A stretch of 11,855 bases of DNA, from NCBI GenBank assembly GCA_937891875.1, contig CALATR010001087.1, positions 1 to 11,855 of the forward strand, in the 5' to 3' direction. This document shows positions 7,316 through 11,855 of this stretch, piece after piece. The stretch is from an uncultured Pseudomonadota bacterium. Its GTDB lineage: Bacteria > Myxococcota_A > UBA796 > GCA-2862545. Made by a program: the position numbers and the translations under genes. Under the pieces are notes generated by a model. It was not told the origin of the DNA, ran no database searches, and saw only the letters and a program-made list of their open reading frames with translations. Position 1 is the stretch's first letter, and each line of letters starts with the position of its first letter.

Positions 7316-7321
7316 ATGCTA
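7316..7321 (-). promoter_or_regulatory. -10 element of the phosphatase gene
   Basis: TAGCAT on the minus strand lies 23 bases before the ATG at 7292. It is divergent to the zinc-ribbon promoter 44 bases away. No matching -35 hexamer is clear. Confidence 0.35.
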
Positions 7322-7362
7322 CCCCACGACGGACGGGCCGAAAGGCAAACCCCGGCGCACCC

Positions 7363-7371
7363 TGCTAGCCT
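7363..7371 (+). promoter_or_regulatory. Extended -10 promoter of the zinc-ribbon gene
   Basis: TGC-TAGCCT is followed by CCG and, only 15 bases after the hexamer, by the ATG. GGAGGG sits within that gap, so the leader RNA would be about eight to ten bases long. Confidence 0.5.
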
Positions 7372-7386
7372 CCGAACGGAGGGCCC

Positions 7387-7656
7387 ATGGCCGACAACGA
7401 CACCTGCCCACGCTGCAACAGCGACCGCCTCATCCACGACGCCAAGGTCGAGGACCGCTCCAAGAACGGTCGGCACAAGCTGGAGGTGCTGGTCGGCTTC
7501 AACGACCCGGACGCCCTGCTGTTCACCGACCCCATCCGGGCGGAGCTGCGCGCGACCATCTGCGGGTCGTGCGGCTGGGTCGGCCTGTTCGTCCGCGAGC
7601 CCGGCATCCTGTGGGACGCGTTCACGAAGGCGCCGGACCAAGGACCGCCGGAGTGA
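7387..7656 (+). CDS. Small zinc-ribbon protein, unknown role
   Basis: This 89-residue cytoplasmic protein has two CXXC pairs, CPRC (Cys7, Cys10) and CGSC (Cys59, Cys62). They are spaced to form one zinc ribbon around a charged middle section that contains a short hydrophobic stretch (KLEVLVGF). There is no signal peptide or membrane segment. The ATG has GGAGGG three bases upstream, so the start is well supported. It is transcribed from its own tight promoter, divergently from the phosphatase and convergently with the PAAR-linked membrane protein. Isolated ribbons of this size may bind nucleic acid or proteins. Nothing in the sequence says which, and no named family is recognised. Confidence 0.8.
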   Translation: MADNDTCPRCNSDRLIHDAKVEDRSKNGRHKLEVLVGFNDPDALLFTDPIRAELRATICGSCGWVGLFVREPGILWDAFTKAPDQGPPE

Positions 7657-7664
7657 AACGACCA

Positions 7665-7684
7665 GGTCCGCGACCGGTCGGACC
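7665..7684. terminator. Hairpin between convergent genes, possible shared terminator
   Basis: GGTCCG and CGGACC form a six-base-pair GC-rich stem around an eight-base loop. It lies between the stop of the zinc-ribbon gene (7656) and the stop of the minus-strand membrane protein gene (7699). No oligo-T run follows on either strand, so it is at best an atypical terminator. Confidence 0.35.
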
Positions 7685-7698
7685 GCCGTGGAGAGGCG

Positions 7699-8382
7699 CT
7701 ACCGAGCCGCTTCGGCCCAGTACTGATCCGCAGTCTCGAAGTAGCGATCCGCGAGCCCCTTCATCCCAGCTTCGTAGACGTCCAGCTGGTTCTCGGCGAG
7801 GTAGGTGGGCGGCGTCGACTGCAGCAGGGACACGCCCATGTGGTCGTTCAGATCGCCCATGCGCTCCAGCAGGTGGCGGCGAAGCGGGCCCTCCGGGCTG
7901 TCCTCCAGCAGGGCCTGGTAGGCCGCCGACAGCTCCGCCATGCGATCGCGCTTGTCCCGGAGCATGTCCTTGAGCAGCTCGTCCTGCTCCGCGCGCGGCA
8001 TGTCCTCGTCCAGGTCGGGCGACAGATCGATGCGCAGGAAGGCCTCGTGCAGGGGGTCGAGCTCGGCGAGCTCGGGGAAGGGACCCTCGGGGGCGCTGCG
8101 GATGGCGTCACCGACCGGATCCCGAGAACGATCCGGCGGGTTCACGGTCCGCGCGTCCGGCGAATCCGGCGCGGCCTGCCCGTCAGAAGCGGCATCCGAG
8201 CCGGGATCCGCAGGTACATCGGCCCCGGACCGGCGCTGCTCCGGGGCCTTGGGCTCCACCTGGCCGGCGGGATCGGTCCCGTCAGACGGCGGCATCATCC
8301 ACCCGGCCACGAATCGCGCGGCAATCACGCCGATCACGATCAGCACGATGCCGATACCGACCAGCGGGAAGCGCGCCCGCAC
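7699..8382 (-). CDS. Single-pass membrane protein coupled to the PAAR gene
   Basis: The GTG start lies one base beyond the PAAR stop (TGA-G-GTG); a longer open frame exists but would overlap the whole end of the PAAR gene. The 227-residue product has one N-terminal helix (about residues 5-28, rich in Ile/Val/Gly). An Asp/Pro/Ala-rich, probably disordered linker runs from about 29 to 105. A charged helical domain follows (about 108-227; for example DELLKDMLRDKRDRMAEL). It contains no cysteine and no recognised domain. The topology, with a short basic N-terminus before the helix, suggests the large part faces the periplasm. Tight coupling to PAAR suggests a role in delivering, docking or protecting against the spike protein or its cargo, but this is inference. 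Confidence 0.75.
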   Translation of the reverse strand: MRARFPLVGIGIVLIVIGVIAARFVAGWMMPPSDGTDPAGQVEPKAPEQRRSGADVPADPGSDAASDGQAAPDSPDARTVNPPDRSRDPVGDAIRSAPEGPFPELAELDPLHEAFLRIDLSPDLDEDMPRAEQDELLKDMLRDKRDRMAELSAAYQALLEDSPEGPLRRHLLERMGDLNDHMGVSLLQSTPPTYLAENQLDVYEAGMKGLADRYFETADQYWAEAAR

Positions 8383-8383
8383 C

Positions 8384-8674
8384 TCAGCCGACCAGGACCG
8401 GGATCGCTCCGAGGATGATGACGCCGCCGTGGGCGGTCTGATCGAGCATGCGGGCCTGGGGCATGCTGCCCGTGAGCACCGTTGTGGAACCCTTGGCGAT
8501 GATGTCGGGCGGACCGACACAGGTGGCCATGTCCGCGACGCGGGCCGCGGGCATGTTCATGATCATCACCGTCACACACCCAGGCGGCAGGATCGGACCG
8601 CCGACGTGCGGCACGACGCCCGTCACCATGGGACAGACATGCATGTCGCCGACGCGCGCGGCTGGCATACCCAT
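8384..8674 (-). CDS. PAAR-domain spike-tip protein
   Basis: This 96-residue protein is a PAAR domain alone, the zinc-binding cone that caps VgrG-type spikes of type VI secretion systems and related contractile injection machines. It contains three copies of an MPxAR motif (residues 3-7, 41-45, 71-75). Each is followed by Asp and then Cys or His (for example MPAARVGDMHVC), which agrees with the pseudo-threefold PAAR fold. Likely zinc ligands are among His12, Cys14, His23, Cys52 and His82. There is no C-terminal toxin extension. The ATG at 8674 has GGAGG five bases upstream; an upstream in-frame start at 8698 is less likely. No VgrG, Hcp or sheath gene lies in the window, so it is an orphan here. 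Confidence 0.9.
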   Translation of the reverse strand: MGMPAARVGDMHVCPMVTGVVPHVGGPILPPGCVTVMIMNMPAARVADMATCVGPPDIIAKGSTTVLTGSMPQARMLDQTAHGGVIILGAIPVLVG

Positions 8675-8711
8675 AGAAGCCTCCACAGAACACAGCACAA
8701 ATCGTGGACGG

Positions 8712-8720
8712 AACGTAGCA
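8712..8720 (-). promoter_or_regulatory. Extended -10 promoter of the PAAR operon
   Basis: TGC-TACGTT followed by CCG on the minus strand lies 37 bases before the PAAR ATG. It sits just upstream of the divergent fbaB promoter. Confidence 0.45.
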
Positions 8721-8730
8721 CGGGCAGGGC

Positions 8731-8759
8731 TTGGCTGCCTGGCTTCACCGGCCTACAAG
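8731..8759 (+). promoter_or_regulatory. Sigma-70-type promoter of fbaB
   Basis: TTGGCT (8731-8736) and TACAAG (8754-8759) are separated by exactly 17 bases, and the ATG follows 22 bases later. This is the only promoter in the window with a visible -35 element. Confidence 0.45.
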
Positions 8760-8781
8760 CCACATCCCTCCGGAGGATGCC

Positions 8782-9841
<1,060 letters not shown>

Positions 9842-9849
<8 letters not shown>

Positions 9850-10462
9850 CGTCACGCCTCAGTCGGTCCTCGTCCTCGCCGGGGCGCTGATCCTCGCCGG
9901 GTCGGCGTGCAAGAAGGGCCCCAAGGCCGCGGCCGACGGGAACCTCCCCGACGAGGTCTTCGCGACGCAGTCGGAGGCGGAGCGCGTCGGCTCGGTCACC
10001 GGACAGCGGCCGGCCCGCATGACCGCGCTGGCCGATCTCTACCGGCTGCCCACCAGCGCCCTGCCGGCGTGGACGGAGCGCTGCGACCTGTTCCGCATCC
10101 CCACGCCCCCGAACCTGCCCAACTCCGACGCGCTCGCGCTGGCCTGCGGTCCCCACGGCGTGCTGCTCTTCGCGGCACCCGAGGCTGACGGCCTGACCGA
10201 GCAGGTCGCCCGCAATGCGGCGACGGAGGGCATGCGCGAGGTCCTGCCCTCCGGAGCCTCGGTGCAGGCGACCACCCGAGCGGCCCGCGGCGGGAAGGCC
10301 AGCGTGGACGTGCTCGACGTGGACGGGGTGATGACCGCCCTGGTGTCCGCTACGGTCGTCGACGGCACGGTCATCGTCGCGACCTGCTCGGGACCGGAGA
10401 ACCCCCACCGCGGCACGTTCTGCGACGCGTATGTCGCCGGGTTCGTGCCGGGCGCTCCGTGA
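9842..10462 (+). CDS. Cysteine-patterned lipoprotein, first of a paralogous pair
   Basis: This 206-residue protein begins at a TTG inside the end of fbaB. There is no clear ribosome site, so translation probably depends on fbaB. The N-terminus is a lipoprotein signal ending LAGSAC (Cys23), followed by KK. The mature domain has four more cysteines: Cys81, Cys102 (in CGPHG), Cys182 (in CSG) and Cys194 (in FCDA). They probably make two disulfides. The next gene repeats the same pattern with nearly the same spacing. Both contain a [AD]LPxW stretch before the first Cys and a predicted alternating strand/helix fold. No named family is recognised. The lack of a Lys/Asp-type sorting rule for this lineage leaves inner versus outer membrane open. 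Confidence 0.8.
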
Positions 10463-11460
10463 GGCGGACGGCCCTGGTCGGCCTGGCACTGATCGCGTCA
10501 GGATGTGCCAAGAAGCCGGACTTTCTCGAACTCCCAAAGGGGACGGAGCCCTTTCCTTCCCTGCCCGACGCAGAGGTGGCCACCCCCGCCCAGCTGGGCG
10601 AGCTGCTGAACCTGGCCGAGGGGGACCTGCCGGACTGGTTCGCCCACTGCCGGATCGATCGCTCCCCGCCGACCCCGGGCTTCGAACGGCCGATGTTCAC
10701 GGTCGCCTGCGGACCGCACGCGGTCATGCTCATCCCGTTCCCCGACGAGCCCGGCCTGACCGACCGCATCGTCTTCGAGCAGGCGTCCCTGGCGATGCGC
10801 GACGGCGTCGGTGGGGGTGTCGCCGCCGAGGCACGACGCCCGGTCCGCGACGGCACCGTCGCCGTGTCCCTGCTCCACGAGGGCGACGCCCTGCTCGCCC
10901 TCACGAGCGCCACCGAGGCCCGCGGGAACGTGATCTCGATCGCCTGCTCCGGCCGCGAGCCGGTGCCCACCCGAGCGGCCTTCTGCGACGCCTTCCTCGC
11001 CGAGCTGATCTCGGTGCCGTCTCCGATGCCCGACATCAGCGACGGAGAACAACCCGTACCCTGGCCGCGCCACCCGCTGCCCGAAGCGCTTGAGCCCCTG
11101 CGCGACCTGCCCATGGCCGGCCGCGCAGACCAGCGGATCACCGCACAGACCGAGCACTTGCGGGTCAAGCTGATGCCCTACACGGGAGGGGATCTCGAGA
11201 CCGCGGATCGGGCCTGGGCCGCCCTGGACAAGCCCGCGCTCCTCGCCTGCATGGAGCAGGGCTGGGTCGGCGTGCACGCCTACAGCACCCAGACCTTCGT
11301 CACGCTGCGGCTGGGGCCCGGGGTGTCCGACGTGGAGACCCGCGAGGGCCTGCCAACCGCAGTCCGGTGCCTGAAACGCCAGCTCTCCCTGATTCCGACG
11401 GAGGGCGCCTCGCTGGCCGGCCTGCAGGTCAGGGTCCAGGCAGCGCGCCTTCAGCCCTGA
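10459..11460 (+). CDS. Cysteine-patterned lipoprotein with extra C-terminal domain
   Basis: This 333-residue protein starts at GTG, overlapping the previous stop (GTGA), so it is coupled to its paralog. The signal ends LIASGC (Cys16) followed by AKK. Residues about 45-185 are homologous to the preceding lipoprotein: Cys64, Cys84 (in CGPHA), Cys163 (in CSG) and Cys176 (in FCDA), with the block LPDWFAHC. A Pro-rich linker follows (about 187-225). A further domain of about 105 residues then carries its own pair, Cys264 and Cys304. The spacing around a stretch reading TFVTLRLGPGVSDVETR loosely resembles the C-terminal domain of myxobacterial AgmX/PglI proteins. That resemblance is by eye only. 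The function is unknown; a cell-envelope location is well supported. Confidence 0.82.
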   Translation: MRRTALVGLALIASGCAKKPDFLELPKGTEPFPSLPDAEVATPAQLGELLNLAEGDLPDWFAHCRIDRSPPTPGFERPMFTVACGPHAVMLIPFPDEPGLTDRIVFEQASLAMRDGVGGGVAAEARRPVRDGTVAVSLLHEGDALLALTSATEARGNVISIACSGREPVPTRAAFCDAFLAELISVPSPMPDISDGEQPVPWPRHPLPEALEPLRDLPMAGRADQRITAQTEHLRVKLMPYTGGDLETADRAWAALDKPALLACMEQGWVGVHAYSTQTFVTLRLGPGVSDVETREGLPTAVRCLKRQLSLIPTEGASLAGLQVRVQAARLQP

Positions 11461-11485
11461 TCCCTGCGCACTCGGCCCACCGCGG

Positions 11486-11491
11486 TAGACT
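11486..11491 (+). promoter_or_regulatory. -10 element of the last lipoprotein gene
   Basis: TAGACT followed by CCGCCGG lies 18 bases before the TTG at 11510. The sequence up to the start (CCG, then GAC/AAC-GGAGG, then GCCC or CCCA) closely resembles the leader of the zinc-ribbon gene at 7372-7386. Confidence 0.5.
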
Positions 11492-11509
11492 CCGCCGGAC
11501 GGAGGCCCA

Positions 11510-11855
11510 TTGACGCGTCACGCACTGCCGCTGCTGCTGCTGACCCTGTTCATGGGGGGGTGCTTCTACCGGGCCGGCAACAACCTCGCCGAGGGGCTGC
11601 TCGACGAAGCCCTGGGAGAGACCCGGGACCAGGGAGCGGTGTCCGCAGTGGCGACCGACGCGCTCGAGAAGGAGCTGCTCAAGAAGCTGGGACAGCAGTT
11701 CGGCGAGGGCCTGCGCACCGGCGCGACCGACCTCACCGAGGAGCAGCGCGCCGAGCTCGAGGAGACGATCGACGCGCTGATCGCAGTGGCGGCGTACCGC
11801 TCGGGCAAGGGACTGCGCGAGGAGGTGGGCCCGGAGTTCCGGCGCATCGTCCGGC
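11510..11855 (+). CDS. Lipoprotein, 3' end outside window
   Basis: The frame opens at TTG, with GGAGG four bases upstream, and stays open to the window edge (115 codons). The first residues (MTRHALPLLLLTLFMGGC) form a good lipoprotein signal with the lipobox MGGC at Cys18. The mature part is strongly helical and charged, with repeated Glu/Lys/Leu patterns (DALEKELLKKLGQQF, then EEQRAELEETIDALI), compatible with coiled coil. No cysteine beyond the anchor and no known domain is seen in the available part. It follows the paralogous lipoprotein pair by 49 bases but has its own promoter-like site, so it is probably a separate unit. The alternative start is limited; an ATT one base earlier is out of frame. 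Confidence 0.75.
   Translation, partial: MTRHALPLLLLTLFMGGCFYRAGNNLAEGLLDEALGETRDQGAVSAVATDALEKELLKKLGQQFGEGLRTGATDLTEEQRAELEETIDALIAVAAYRSGKGLREEVGPEFRRIVR

Overview
The window is about 70% GC by eye and densely packed. It reads as a Gram-negative bacterium with Shine-Dalgarno initiation, frequent GTG/TTG starts and many exported proteins and lipoproteins. A CHAT peptidase-like protein with a TPR array, a CsgG/FlgO-like periplasmic protein, a CHASE2 sensor, an orphan PAAR spike and short Cys-rich lipoproteins of unknown family together suggest Myxococcota or a related 'deltaproteobacterial' lineage. That placement is inference; no rRNA or other marker gene is present.

Layout. Bases 1-1556 (+) hold the 3' part of a CHASE2 membrane sensor whose N-terminus lies outside the window. 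Bases 1557-1916 contain no gene but carry a striking inverted repeat built from a GGTCTCT-like heptamer. Two minus-strand genes follow: a DUF808/YedI membrane protein (1917-2867) and a small putative lipoprotein (2947-3339). A divergent promoter region (3340-3471) leads into a two-gene operon with a GTGA overlap: a CsgG/FlgO-like protein with a C-terminal TPR (3472-4209) and an 866-residue exported TPR-CHAT protein (4206-6806). A low-molecular-weight phosphatase (6810-7292, -) converges on it. It is transcribed divergently from a small zinc-ribbon protein (7387-7656, +). Next come a PAAR protein and a coupled single-pass membrane protein (8674 to 7699, -). The last part is a plus-strand run: class I fructose-bisphosphate aldolase fbaB (8782-9849), two overlapping paralogous lipoproteins (9842-10462 and 10459-11460) and the beginning of a third, unrelated lipoprotein (11510 to the end).

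How the genes may work together. The strongest candidate for an undescribed unit is the coupled CsgG-like/TPR-CHAT pair. Both proteins have signal peptides. The only cysteine in the 866-residue CHAT protein is its predicted nucleophile, and its partner has none, which fits an active cysteine peptidase in an oxidising periplasm. A CHASE2 sensor lies nearby, and CHASE2 and CHAT are known to be fused in other bacteria, so a signalling link is possible but unproven. The second candidate is the fbaB-linked pair of lipoproteins, which share a four-cysteine pattern.

Most promoter-like sites share a TANNCT hexamer, in half of the cases as TGC-TANNNT and usually followed by CCG. Several lie only 15-24 bases before the start codon, so their leaders would be very short. 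No tRNA, rRNA, CRISPR array, transposase or integrase was seen.
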